DNA of 64,000 nt from an uncultured Chloroflexota bacterium (lineage in GTDB: Bacteria > Chloroflexota > Anaerolineae > Anaerolineales > Anaerolineaceae), in the NCBI GenBank assembly GCA_902786265.1, contig CADACE010000009.1, positions 1 through 64,000 on the forward strand, read 5' to 3'. Below the pieces are notes generated by a model, which searched no databases, was not told the origin of the DNA, and saw only the letters and a list, made by a program, of their open reading frames with translations. Each line of letters begins with the position of its first letter. Position 1 is the first letter of the stretch. This document shows, one piece after another, positions 49,259-58,204 of the stretch. The translations under genes and the position numbers were made by a program.

Positions 49259-52200
49259 ATGAAAATGAAGAAGATTTTTATTTTATTGATGATATTATCG
49301 ATTTTCTTCCTGATGGGAGCGGAGTGCTCTTTCGCGCAGGACGCGGAGGAGATTGTTTCCGACGATCCTGCAGATCCCGCTGAGATAACGGAAGAGCCTG
49401 CTGCCGATGAATCTTTATCGGAGCGGATCGCGCTGGACGCTTCCACGCTGGCTGCCGGCGGCCGGTTCACTTTCACGATCACGGTCAATTCTGATGAAAA
49501 CCTTTCCTTTGCCGACGCACAGACCCTGCTGACCGCGGTCCTTTGTCCGGTGACGGATGCGGAGGAGAAGGAATGCCAGACGCTTTCCATGAACGTTGAC
49601 GGGGCGGATGAAACTGTTATGCGTGTAGTATTTTACGCGGATGCTTTGCCGGCTGCCGGGGACTATACCCTGGATGTGAATTTTATCGATGCTACCGGCA
49701 CTTTCGCGGAACAGACTTCAGCCTACCTGCTGAAGGGTGTACGTCCGGCCGAAAGTGAATTACTGATCGGGCCTGAAGTCACTGAAACTCCGGTGGAGGC
49801 TGAAGTTACCATTACACCTGTGGATGCTGAAGTTACCGAAACAGCGACAGATGCTGAAGTCACCGAAACACCGACAGATTCGGAAGCCACCGTGACACCG
49901 ACAGATGCTGAAGTCACCGAAACACCGACGGATGCAGAAGCCACCGTGACACCGACGGATACAGAAGTCACCGAAACACCGACGGATGCTGAAGTCACCG
50001 AAACACCGACGGATGCTGAAGCCACCGAAACACCTGAGCCGGTCATCGATATCCCGATGACAGTGAAACCGGTGAACCTGGTTCCTGAATTTCTGGATGA
50101 AAACGGCGCTGTTCTGAACTACAGCACTCCTGTTTATGTGAATGAACCGTATGTTTTACGGCTTCGCTCGGACAGCGCAATGAATGACAGTGTGGCCGTT
50201 TCGGTCGAGCTGCCCGCCTCTTTTCAATCCGCACCGCTGGACCCGGAAAGCGAATGTCTGCGATACCTGAATGAAGAAGGGTCCGCACTGGTGCTCCCCG
50301 GCAGCCTGTGGAATGATGAAAACGGCAGTACTTTCAGCTGTGAGATCCGTTACAATAACCGGGCATGGCTGACGACGGACCCGATCGTGATTTCTGTGGA
50401 TGCCAGCGGGATCACCGCTGAAGAAACCTATGAGATGGCTCCGCTGCGCTGGACCAATTATCCGACCAACATCACGCAGTATTCCGCCACCCATCAGGCT
50501 CAGATTTCTGACAGCCGCGGGAACCTGCTGTGCAGTGATACCGTCCATTGCGGCATGTTCAGCTCGGATGAGGTTTACATCCTGACCTATAAATTCCCGG
50601 CCGATTGGGGAGGAAATCTCTCCCCGGATAAAGACCTTAGTGTGGACCTCACCTGGCCGGATGCATGGGCTCAAGCCCTGCGCCAACCGGGAAATATGTC
50701 AGTTTCCGATGCCTTTGGTAATACCTGCACTGTTGATGAAAGCGGAGTGACCCATCTGGAACTGAGCGAGGTCTCCGCAGGACGCTATCAGGCCTCCTGT
50801 GCTTTCACACCCGGCGCGATCCGGGACGCGGTGACTTCCTCGATCCTGATCCATTTTAACGATAACGCCTGGGCTGTCCAGGACCTGAATGTGGGACTTT
50901 CCCCTGTGATCATCCGTGAACAGCCTGCAGAGCCCACACCGACACCGGAACCGGTATCTGTTGAAATCACAGAGACTGAAATTACACCGACGGAAGAAGC
51001 TCCGGCTGTTACAGAAACACCGGAATCGGTACCTGCTGAGATCATGGAGACTGAAATTACAGCGACACCGGAACCCATCTTTGATATTCCCATGACGGTG
51101 AAGCCGGTGACGCTTGCCCCGTCCATCACGGATGAAAACGGCAATGCCCTGATTTATGGCTCTACCCTTTATGTGGGTGAACCCTATTATTTCAGTCTTC
51201 GTTCCGATAACGCGATGAACGACAGCGTGACAGTCCGCGCTTCTCTGCCTGTTTCCCTGCAGACCGCTCCGCTGGATCCCGCCTGTGAATGTATGAGCTA
51301 CCTGAGTGGGGACGGAACCGCGCTGCTGATTCCCGGCAGTTTCTTCCGCGCTGAAAGCAGCAATACTTTCCGTTGTGAACTGCGTTATAACGACCGTGCG
51401 TGGCTGACCGCGGAACCGGTCATATTCTCTGTTGACGCTTCAGGCTCTGCGGCGGATGAAACCTATGAAATGGCGCCGCTGAGCTGGAATTATTATCCGG
51501 TGAACATCACTCAGTACGCGGCGACACATCAGGCGCAGATCATGGACAGCCGCGGCAACCTGCTCTGCAGCGATACCGTTCCCTGTGCCATGTTCAACGC
51601 GGATGATGTTTATATCCTGACCTATAAATTCCCTGCCGACTGGAGCGCGCCGCTTCCTTCCGGACGGAGCTTCACGGCAGATTTCACCTGGCCTGCGGAT
51701 TGGGCCGCAGCCCTGCAGCAGGGTACGGACGCGGAGATGGCCTCGATGTTCGGTGATGTATGTACCGTGGATTATGACGGGACGACCCATTTTGATTTGC
51801 AGGAGGTTTCCGCAGGCCGTTATGCAGCATCCTGTACCTTCGTTCCCAGCGGGATCTCTAATCCTGTCCAGGCAGCTGCGAAACTGCACTTGAATGATAA
51901 TTCCTGGGCGGTCAGTGACCTGAATGTCTATATGCCCGCTGCCATCATCAAACGGCAGGCGGTGATCAGTCCTTCACTGAGCCTGCAGATGACGGAAGAC
52001 AGCGCTCAGGAAGAGCAGATCCGCGGAAACACTATCGGGACGCTTTACCGCACGACCTCCAATTATCCCAATAGCAGCGATGGCTTCGGCAGACCCGCGC
52101 TTTATACGCTGAAAGCCCGGGTGGAAGGTGTTTCTTCTTCCCGCAGTCCGCAATACGGTGATTATGTTCAGGTGAATTGGAGTATTCTCGACAGTCTGGC

Positions 52201-54397
52201 GCAGAGTGGTGATATGCCTTCCTGCCTGGTCCCGACCGGAAACGGATACATGCTGGGTTCTCTGATGCAGATGGAAGACGGCTCCTGGGAGTCTGAATGC
52301 TCCTTCCGCTTCCCGATGTCCATGTCGGAGGACACAGCTTCCGGGAACATGAGTATGGAACTGATGTCCGGTGTTTATCATACTTCTTCCCAGGTCCTGA
52401 TGAGCGGCAGCCCGTTCCGTCAGGAACCGCTTTCGGTCAATCTGACTGTTCCGCAGAACATGCTGCTGAACCAGCCGACCGAATTCCACGCGGCACTGAC
52501 AGACAGTACAGGCGGCTTTTCCGATTATACCCGCGCGGTGCTGAATGACGCGGGCGTGACCCTGTACAGTGACTGGACCTACAATTATATGACAACGTGC
52601 CAGGGTGTTTATAACATCAATACAGACGGGACGGCATCCTGCTCCGCGTATTTCACGCAGACTACGGATAGTGAATCATATATCCGCTATGAACTGACCT
52701 CATCGGTATTGGACAGCCTGTTCTCTGTTGCTTATTCGCCGGCACAGGAGTTTACAATACAGCCGGTTACCACACCGAGAGCGAACCTTTCCGTGAAGCT
52801 CTTCCATATGGGTACGGAAATGCCGCTGCCGGCATCATCGGATGACGTGTTCCGTGTGGGTGATGACTATCAGCTGCAGTTCTATCTCACACCGGATTCG
52901 GAATATCGCAGCGTTGTGGATGCCGTGTCCGTTGATGGTGAGGGTCTTGTGATCGACTGGTGGCAGCCGCTGCTGATCCGCTGGGGCATGCTTCCGGGCG
53001 GAGAGACTTCCCTGAATTTCTATCGTGACGGAGATTCATTTATTGCCCGTTATGATTTCAACTTCGGCACCGGAGATATTAACCTCGAAGGGAACCTGAG
53101 CCAGCTGGTTATGGAATGCTGGATCCAGGGCTGGGATATTTACGGAGACAATTACCTGATGCCTGTTCAGCTGCCTTCCCGTGTTGAAAAGAAGGAAGTC
53201 AGTCTGACCATCTCTGATTTCAAAGTCGATTTTTCTGAAGAAACCACAGAGGATGTTTATGTAAATGAAACAGCCCGCTTTGATGTGGTTTTCGATGGAT
53301 CGCTTGATTATTTTGACAGTAACCAGCTGCTGGTTGGTTATGAAGTCAGCGGTGTCAGGACTCCGGTCGAGTGTTCCCCGAATTATGACAGCGGTGTTCT
53401 GAACTGCTCTTTCACTGCGCAGTGCACCGATTACAACTACGGAGAATATCAGTCGGTCTGCGGTACGGATATCATCCTGTTCGCGGAATATAACGGTGAT
53501 TCTCATAACCAGGCCGCAAAAGCAGAACCGAAAGTCTTTGATATCAAACGGGGTGAGATACATTTCCGCTCAATGACAGAAGGGACGCTCAGCAAATATG
53601 ATCTTATGAAGCTTGAAAAAGCCGATGACGCCCTGTTGAATTTTGAGGATGTGAGCGTGAAAGTAAATGGCTGGGGCGTGGATACCTATCTCCCGCGTGA
53701 AGTACGTGACAAAGATGGTTCGGAGTATAAATCTTATCCGGTGCTCTTCCGTTATGAAAAGAGCGGCAGTGAGGACCTGGATGAGAACAAACTACATCTC
53801 GAGATCGCTTACCAGACCGGATCCGGTACATCTCCGGTTTCGGAGAAGATTTCCATCCGTCCGCAGGTGATCACAGATGATATGCTCATCTTTGCGCTTG
53901 ATTTCGGCAGTTACGAAATGCTTGATGACGGCAGAACGGTTCGGGAAGCTTTGGAAGAGGCGGCAGTGATTACTTCTTTGACCGTCCGCTATGACGGCAG
54001 TGAGTTTTACGCTCCCGCATCCGCGCCTTATGAAGCTGAAGATGTGACCTTCGCACTGAAGATCATAACGCTGCTGGATCTGGAAACAGACCTTTCCATG
54101 CCGGGTATTCTTCATTTTGGAGGTTCCGCCGGGGCAGAGGCACTGATGCAGCCGTTCACCGTTTACTGTTCACAGCTCTATGAGCCGATAAATTGCTTTG
54201 AAGAACTGCCGGAGGTATTATTCGATGAAAACGGAAATCCTTATCAGTCGGTTTCCGATCCGGCCGGATGCTGGGGAAATATTCAGCTGAATTCCGGTAA
54301 GAATGAAGTTTTTGTCGATGAAAATGCGTTTACATCGCAGTGTTACCTGATCGGTTGGAGTGATGATGGACAGATCCTGGTCGGAGCGGATTTTTGA
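49259..54397 (+). CDS. Large secreted Ig-like surface protein with Thr/Pro/Glu repeat linker
   Basis: 1,712 residues. A signal peptide (MKMKKIFILLMILSIFFLMG) with a cysteine shortly after (GAECSFAQ) could be a signal peptidase I or lipoprotein-like site. A first beta domain (about 55-165) is followed by ten 9-residue TDAEVTETP-type units (49775-50044). Then come two tandem 345-residue copies of the same domain set (period 1,035 bp) joined by a second PTPEP/TETP linker, further beta-rich domains, and a C-terminal part with paired cysteines. No C-terminal anchor is seen. The start 49259 places the basic KMKK directly before the hydrophobic core; ATG 49241 adds six residues. Probably an extracellular stalk or adhesin acting with the giant protein; family not recognised beyond Ig-like folds. 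Confidence 0.8.
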   Translation: MKMKKIFILLMILSIFFLMGAECSFAQDAEEIVSDDPADPAEITEEPAADESLSERIALDASTLAAGGRFTFTITVNSDENLSFADAQTLLTAVLCPVTDAEEKECQTLSMNVDGADETVMRVVFYADALPAAGDYTLDVNFIDATGTFAEQTSAYLLKGVRPAESELLIGPEVTETPVEAEVTITPVDAEVTETATDAEVTETPTDSEATVTPTDAEVTETPTDAEATVTPTDTEVTETPTDAEVTETPTDAEATETPEPVIDIPMTVKPVNLVPEFLDENGAVLNYSTPVYVNEPYVLRLRSDSAMNDSVAVSVELPASFQSAPLDPESECLRYLNEEGSALVLPGSLWNDENGSTFSCEIRYNNRAWLTTDPIVISVDASGITAEETYEMAPLRWTNYPTNITQYSATHQAQISDSRGNLLCSDTVHCGMFSSDEVYILTYKFPADWGGNLSPDKDLSVDLTWPDAWAQALRQPGNMSVSDAFGNTCTVDESGVTHLELSEVSAGRYQASCAFTPGAIRDAVTSSILIHFNDNAWAVQDLNVGLSPVIIREQPAEPTPTPEPVSVEITETEITPTEEAPAVTETPESVPAEIMETEITATPEPIFDIPMTVKPVTLAPSITDENGNALIYGSTLYVGEPYYFSLRSDNAMNDSVTVRASLPVSLQTAPLDPACECMSYLSGDGTALLIPGSFFRAESSNTFRCELRYNDRAWLTAEPVIFSVDASGSAADETYEMAPLSWNYYPVNITQYAATHQAQIMDSRGNLLCSDTVPCAMFNADDVYILTYKFPADWSAPLPSGRSFTADFTWPADWAAALQQGTDAEMASMFGDVCTVDYDGTTHFDLQEVSAGRYAASCTFVPSGISNPVQAAAKLHLNDNSWAVSDLNVYMPAAIIKRQAVISPSLSLQMTEDSAQEEQIRGNTIGTLYRTTSNYPNSSDGFGRPALYTLKARVEGVSSSRSPQYGDYVQVNWSILDSLAQSGDMPSCLVPTGNGYMLGSLMQMEDGSWESECSFRFPMSMSEDTASGNMSMELMSGVYHTSSQVLMSGSPFRQEPLSVNLTVPQNMLLNQPTEFHAALTDSTGGFSDYTRAVLNDAGVTLYSDWTYNYMTTCQGVYNINTDGTASCSAYFTQTTDSESYIRYELTSSVLDSLFSVAYSPAQEFTIQPVTTPRANLSVKLFHMGTEMPLPASSDDVFRVGDDYQLQFYLTPDSEYRSVVDAVSVDGEGLVIDWWQPLLIRWGMLPGGETSLNFYRDGDSFIARYDFNFGTGDINLEGNLSQLVMECWIQGWDIYGDNYLMPVQLPSRVEKKEVSLTISDFKVDFSEETTEDVYVNETARFDVVFDGSLDYFDSNQLLVGYEVSGVRTPVECSPNYDSGVLNCSFTAQCTDYNYGEYQSVCGTDIILFAEYNGDSHNQAAKAEPKVFDIKRGEIHFRSMTEGTLSKYDLMKLEKADDALLNFEDVSVKVNGWGVDTYLPREVRDKDGSEYKSYPVLFRYEKSGSEDLDENKLHLEIAYQTGSGTSPVSEKISIRPQVITDDMLIFALDFGSYEMLDDGRTVREALEEAAVITSLTVRYDGSEFYAPASAPYEAEDVTFALKIITLLDLETDLSMPGILHFGGSAGAEALMQPFTVYCSQLYEPINCFEELPEVLFDENGNPYQSVSDPAGCWGNIQLNSGKNEVFVDENAFTSQCYLIGWSDDGQILVGADF
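49775..50044 (+). repeat. Ten 27-bp coding repeats (EVTETPTDA)
   Basis: Exactly 270 bp encode ten nine-residue units such as EVTETPTDA and EATVTPTDA. Several neighbouring units are nearly identical at DNA level, so the array is prone to length change. It forms an extended acidic Thr/Pro linker between the N-terminal domain and the duplicated domains. Confidence 0.9.
50039..51960 (+). repeat. Tandem intragenic duplication, period 1,035 bp
   Basis: Copy 1 begins PVIDIPMTVKPVNL at 50039, copy 2 begins PIFDIPMTVKPVTL at 51074. Both continue through the same landmarks (RSDxAMNDSV, NNRAWLT or NDRAWLT, ITQYxATHQAQI, GNLLCSDTV, YILTYKFPADW, NDNxWAVxDLNV). The copies differ throughout, so the duplication is not recent. 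Confidence 0.88.
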
Positions 54398-54408
54398 CAC
54401 CGCTCCGA
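54381..54408 (+). terminator. Hairpin spanning the stop codon of the surface-protein gene
   Basis: TCGGAGCGG (54381-54389) pairs perfectly with CCGCTCCGA (54400-54408); the loop contains the TGA stop. T-rich sequence follows within a few bases. A TATAAT at 54424-54429 directly after suggests that a new transcript starts here for the next operon. Confidence 0.55.
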
Positions 54409-54513
54409 AAGGTTTGCTTTTGTTATAATGAACAGAAAATTAACAGAGGTTTATTTGTCTGTGAGATCAATAATGAAAAGATATGAATCCGGTTTTCAGA
54501 ATGGAGCCAAAAC

Positions 54514-55839
54514 ATGAAGAAAAAATTATGGTTCGTGATCATCCCCTTACTTCTGGTTATTATCATACTGGTATTGTATTTTGCAGGCCGTTCTTTGATA
54601 GAAGATCCTCATCAAATGATTTTTGCCAGTATATGGGATGATAAATATGATATAAATGATGCTTCTCCAAGGGTTCAAAAGGCGCGGTCCGGATTTATAC
54701 AAGGGGTTGAACAAACAGGCGATAACCTGGACCTGCTTGAAGTCCTGATCTCTGAAGGTCCTGATGTCGGAAAGTTTACGACTTCAATTGCGGAAATTTA
54801 CAATAATACGGACATTCTGATGACGGTCGGGGCTACTACTGATGAGGCGACAATGTATGCCTCAACGTATATGAACTTTTTCGATATACCGATCCTGATT
54901 CCGTTTGGAGATGGTGATTTGTCTTCTACGGAAGAGGAAACGGACTATTCTATCCGTATGACACCGGTTTCTCAGAATTATGTTGATTTTATAAACAAAA
55001 TTTATTCGAAAAATATATTTGATTATATCAATACGTATCTTTTTGAAAACAAAGCGGTTCCGAGAATCAGTGCTGATGTTGCGGTCTTTTTTGCGGATAA
55101 TTTTAATGGGCACGAATCTACGGTGAAAATGACCCAGCAGATCATGGATAACGGATTTACAGTCAAGGCTTATCAACCTTTTGAGAAAGATATGCTCTTA
55201 CCAAGAGTTCAGGCTGCATGGAGTAAAAATCCGGAGGCAATGAGCGATCTTGAATCGGTGTTAATAGTCGGTGAAGATCTGGACTCGTTACCGTCTTTGG
55301 TTGATGTGTGGCATCTCTGGGCTGACCGGGGTTTATATCCTGTATTTATATTGATCGGTTATGCTCCAAATCAAGTAGAACCGGAATTAGCTTCTGCTTC
55401 GAATGTTTTTGTCATCCAGCAGGCTTTGGATCTGTATAATTGTCCTTCTGAAATTGTCAACCGTTCGGAAGCAATGGGTTATGCAGCAGGTACCGTCCTC
55501 ACAAAAGCGATGAAAAGAGCATGTGATACCATGTTATCGAATAACCGCTCAGTTTTATTGGGGATCTCAAGACTGTTTATGAATGCGGATCAACGAAAAT
55601 CTGTCCATCAGGATTATCTGAAAACATATCGTATGAACATTCGTACAGCGTTGTTGGATATGGAAGAGGAAATACCCTGTTATGGGTTTGTGAATTTCAA
55701 TTCAGATGTAGGGAATTGGGTTGAACTTGAATTGGTTCATTATACCGATGTCGATCAATTTACCAGGGTTGACACGTCTGTGATATTTAACAGGATCATA
55801 AGTGATGTTCGTGAAAAGTATGGGATTACTGACAGATAA
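54514..55839 (+). CDS. Membrane-anchored periplasmic-binding-protein-like protein at the eCIS locus
   Basis: 441 residues. An N-terminal uncleaved-looking TM anchor (WFVIIPLLLVIIILVLYFAG, about 5-25) is followed by a type I periplasmic-binding fold reminiscent of LivK-like receptors: IYNNTDILMTVGATTDEATM, FDIPILIPFG, DVAVFFADNFNG, LESVLIVGEDLDSLPS and MGYAAGTVLTKAMKR. No transporter genes are nearby. Instead its stop overlaps the ATG of the eCIS AAA+ ATPase by one base (TAATG), so the two are translated together. The gene is clearly more AT-rich than its neighbours. Role unknown: a ligand or stress sensor linked to eCIS deployment is one possibility (inference). Confidence 0.7.
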   Translation: MKKKLWFVIIPLLLVIIILVLYFAGRSLIEDPHQMIFASIWDDKYDINDASPRVQKARSGFIQGVEQTGDNLDLLEVLISEGPDVGKFTTSIAEIYNNTDILMTVGATTDEATMYASTYMNFFDIPILIPFGDGDLSSTEEETDYSIRMTPVSQNYVDFINKIYSKNIFDYINTYLFENKAVPRISADVAVFFADNFNGHESTVKMTQQIMDNGFTVKAYQPFEKDMLLPRVQAAWSKNPEAMSDLESVLIVGEDLDSLPSLVDVWHLWADRGLYPVFILIGYAPNQVEPELASASNVFVIQQALDLYNCPSEIVNRSEAMGYAAGTVLTKAMKRACDTMLSNNRSVLLGISRLFMNADQRKSVHQDYLKTYRMNIRTALLDMEEEIPCYGFVNFNSDVGNWVELELVHYTDVDQFTRVDTSVIFNRIISDVREKYGITDR

Positions 55840-57932
55840 TGAATAAATCCGGAAATAATACCTCTCTTGTGAATAACTATTTATCAATTCTTGAACTGCG
55901 GCTCATGACATTATTGAAAATCTGCCCGCAGGAGCTTCGGGGAACATTAAAAGACAGTCTGGCTGATGCACTTGATCAAACGGAAAACTTTGATGTTGGT
56001 TTGGATGCAGACGAGCTGGTGGTTTGCGCGAATAAGCTGGAATCTCTGCTGGGTGAACAGGAAAAACTGCAGTCGGAAGCGGAATCCTCGGAAAATCTGC
56101 CGCGGATCGAACAGCTGCGGGATTGTTTTGGTTTGACCGCGAATGAAATGCTGCTGCTGACAGCGATTTTGGCACCTGATCTTGATGTCCGTTTCCGTGA
56201 GCATTATAAGCTGTTTCAGAACAGCGAGGAACCGCGGATGGATCTGCTTCTGAGCATGCTTGAAAACGGGGATGGAAATCGTTATGAAAACGCGGGCCTG
56301 CTGGGTTTGGAAGGAAAATTGATTTCCCGCGGTCTGGTAGAGACAGTCAGAAAGGAAATTCCCGGACCGATGACGACTTACCGTCCCTCTCCGGGGCTGC
56401 TGATCTGGCTGAATGGTGCCCGGTCTGTTGATGTGTATCTTGGCAGGGCAGAATGGCATGATAAATTTTCTGTCATTGATGAGTTTGTGTTTCGTTCCGG
56501 GGATATTGTCGGGGCTGCGATCGAAGTCGCTGAGTTTGAAGACACACCGGTACCGATCGTTTCATTTTACGGCGCAGATTCTGACCGCCTGATTCATCGG
56601 ACGGAAGCACTGGCGGCTGATTTGAAGCGTCCGTTCCTGGTGCTGGATCTGCATGGTCTGGAGATCCCGGATGTTTTGCAGCTGATGAAATATGCTCTGC
56701 GGGATTGTGTGATGAACAAGGGCGTGCTTGTTCTGACAGGATGTAATGAGTGGATCGATTCCGGTGGGATTTTCCCCGGCCCGATCGGTAAAGTGCTGCA
56801 GAATTGGCAGGCTCCTGTCGTGATCCTCACCAGACGGCAGTTTATGTTTGCCCCAAATGAGGTTCAGGAAAAAAGGATCATCCTGCGGGTTCCGGTGGAA
56901 GGTCTGACCGGATCACGGCGTTTTTCGGTCTGGAAAAATAATCTGTCGGGCTTTTCTTTGGGCGGGGATGTCAATGACGATGCGCTGCGTACGCTTGCCG
57001 GACAATTTAGTTTGAATACTGCTCAGATCCGGTCCGCGGTGAATGCCGGTATCGGCAAGGCATTGTTCGAGGACAGAGACTTATTGATGGCGGACCTTTA
57101 TGAAGGTGCCCGGTTAAGCTCTATGCATCATCTTTCCGATCTGGCAAAGAAAATGGAAGCCCGATATAATCTTTCGGATGTTGTTCTTCCGGAAAAGCAA
57201 ACCCAGGAAATTGAAGCGTTGATCGCGATGGCCCGCAACCGCTCTCTTGTTTTGGAGGATTGGGAGGTCGGGAAAAAACTGGTTTCCGGACGCGGAATTT
57301 CCGCTTTGTTTACAGGTGTTCCCGGAACCGGGAAAACGCTCTGTGCACAGGCGATCGCGGGCGAATTGGGATTGGAATTGTACCGTGTGGACCTTTCCAC
57401 AGTGGTTTCCAAATATATCGGAGAAACGGAAAAGAACCTGGAACATATCTTTACTGAGGCACAGAATTCCAATGTGATTTTGTTCTTTGATGAAGCGGAT
57501 TCTCTGTTCGGTCGCCGTTCGGATGTAGGTGATTCTCACGATCGTTATGCCAACATCGAGGTGGGTTACCTGCTGCAGCGCATTGAGGTTTATGACGGCA
57601 TTGTACTGATGGCGACCAACCTTGGGGCAAATCTGGATGAGGCTTTTGCCCGCCGTATTCACTTTATTATTGACTTTCCCTTCCCGGATGAAGCTACCCG
57701 TTTGCGGCTGTGGAAGCTGCTGCTGCCGGAAAATATCGATAAAGAGCCGGATATTGATCTGAAACCGTTTGCTTCCGCGTTCAAGATCGCGGGCGGCGGT
57801 ATCCGCAACGCGGTTGTATGGGCGATTTATGAGGCTGCCCGGGTAAAACATCCGCTATCCCGTGAAGACTTGCTCCACGGCGTGGAAAGGGAATATCAAA
57901 AGATGGGGAAGGTGATCCCGAATATCCGGTAG
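55839..57932 (+). CDS. AAA+ ATPase of the contractile injection system (Pvc15/Afp15-like)
   Basis: 697-residue cytoplasmic ATPase. eCIS loci nearly always carry one such protein, thought to help assemble or remodel the particle. The C-terminal AAA+ module has Walker A GVPGTGKT (about 492-500), Walker B ILFFDEADSLFG (about 545-556), sensor 1 VLMATNLGANLDEAFARR (with arginine fingers) and a FPFPDEATRLRLW sensor-2 region. The N-terminal 440 residues are the helical plus degenerate-ATPase region usual for this family (LRDCFGLTANEMLLLTAILAPDLD). It is coupled to the upstream binding-protein-like gene and followed by a weak hairpin. Confidence 0.9.
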   Translation: MNKSGNNTSLVNNYLSILELRLMTLLKICPQELRGTLKDSLADALDQTENFDVGLDADELVVCANKLESLLGEQEKLQSEAESSENLPRIEQLRDCFGLTANEMLLLTAILAPDLDVRFREHYKLFQNSEEPRMDLLLSMLENGDGNRYENAGLLGLEGKLISRGLVETVRKEIPGPMTTYRPSPGLLIWLNGARSVDVYLGRAEWHDKFSVIDEFVFRSGDIVGAAIEVAEFEDTPVPIVSFYGADSDRLIHRTEALAADLKRPFLVLDLHGLEIPDVLQLMKYALRDCVMNKGVLVLTGCNEWIDSGGIFPGPIGKVLQNWQAPVVILTRRQFMFAPNEVQEKRIILRVPVEGLTGSRRFSVWKNNLSGFSLGGDVNDDALRTLAGQFSLNTAQIRSAVNAGIGKALFEDRDLLMADLYEGARLSSMHHLSDLAKKMEARYNLSDVVLPEKQTQEIEALIAMARNRSLVLEDWEVGKKLVSGRGISALFTGVPGTGKTLCAQAIAGELGLELYRVDLSTVVSKYIGETEKNLEHIFTEAQNSNVILFFDEADSLFGRRSDVGDSHDRYANIEVGYLLQRIEVYDGIVLMATNLGANLDEAFARRIHFIIDFPFPDEATRLRLWKLLLPENIDKEPDIDLKPFASAFKIAGGGIRNAVVWAIYEAARVKHPLSREDLLHGVEREYQKMGKVIPNIR

Positions 57933-57938
57933 TCATGA

Positions 57939-57968
57939 TTTGTCCGTTGTTCTGAACGGTCAAATTTT
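57939..57968 (+). terminator. Possible weak terminator after the AAA+ gene
   Basis: TTTGTCCGTT (57939-57948) pairs with AACGGTCAAA (57955-57964) with one T-T mismatch, followed by TTTT. The stem is short and A/T-rich. Confidence 0.4.
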
Positions 57969-58131
57969 GACTGTATTTCAAAAAAAATATTGTTTTAATT
58001 TGTATTTCTTGAAATTTATGATATAAAATTTATTAAGTGATTTACTGTTCCTTATACAGATGGAAAATATAAGAATTTGGTTAATTTGGAGAATAAAAAA
58101 TATAAATAACGTATAGGGATAAAAAATTGTG

Positions 58132-58137
58132 TATAAT
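58132..58137 (+). promoter_or_regulatory. Candidate -10 box upstream of the DUF4157 gene
   Basis: TATAAT within GTGTATAATAAAA, about 68 bp before the start; the same 13-base word precedes the AlbA_2 regulator at 47653. No convincing -35 is seen. The whole 57965-58200 spacer is strongly A/T-rich. Confidence 0.35.
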
Positions 58138-58204
58138 AAAATTAATCGTGTGCCGAATAAATGGTTTTTTGTCGGAAAAAACAGCTTTAGGGAAAGGCTG
58201 AAAA

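Noticed and set aside
49723..50046. A 107-codon minus-strand frame of Val/Ser repeats
   Set aside because: It is only the reverse reading of the 27-bp coding repeat of the surface protein.
54394..54429. TTGACA ... TATAAT as a standard promoter for the binding-protein-like gene
   Set aside because: The spacer is 24 bp, too long for sigma70, and the TTGACA overlaps the hairpin loop and stop codon; only the -10 is retained as a candidate.
54514..55839. A second LivK-type transporter receptor
   Set aside because: The fold is similar, but it is TM-anchored, has no permease or ATPase partners nearby and is coupled to the eCIS ATPase, so a transport role is not claimed.
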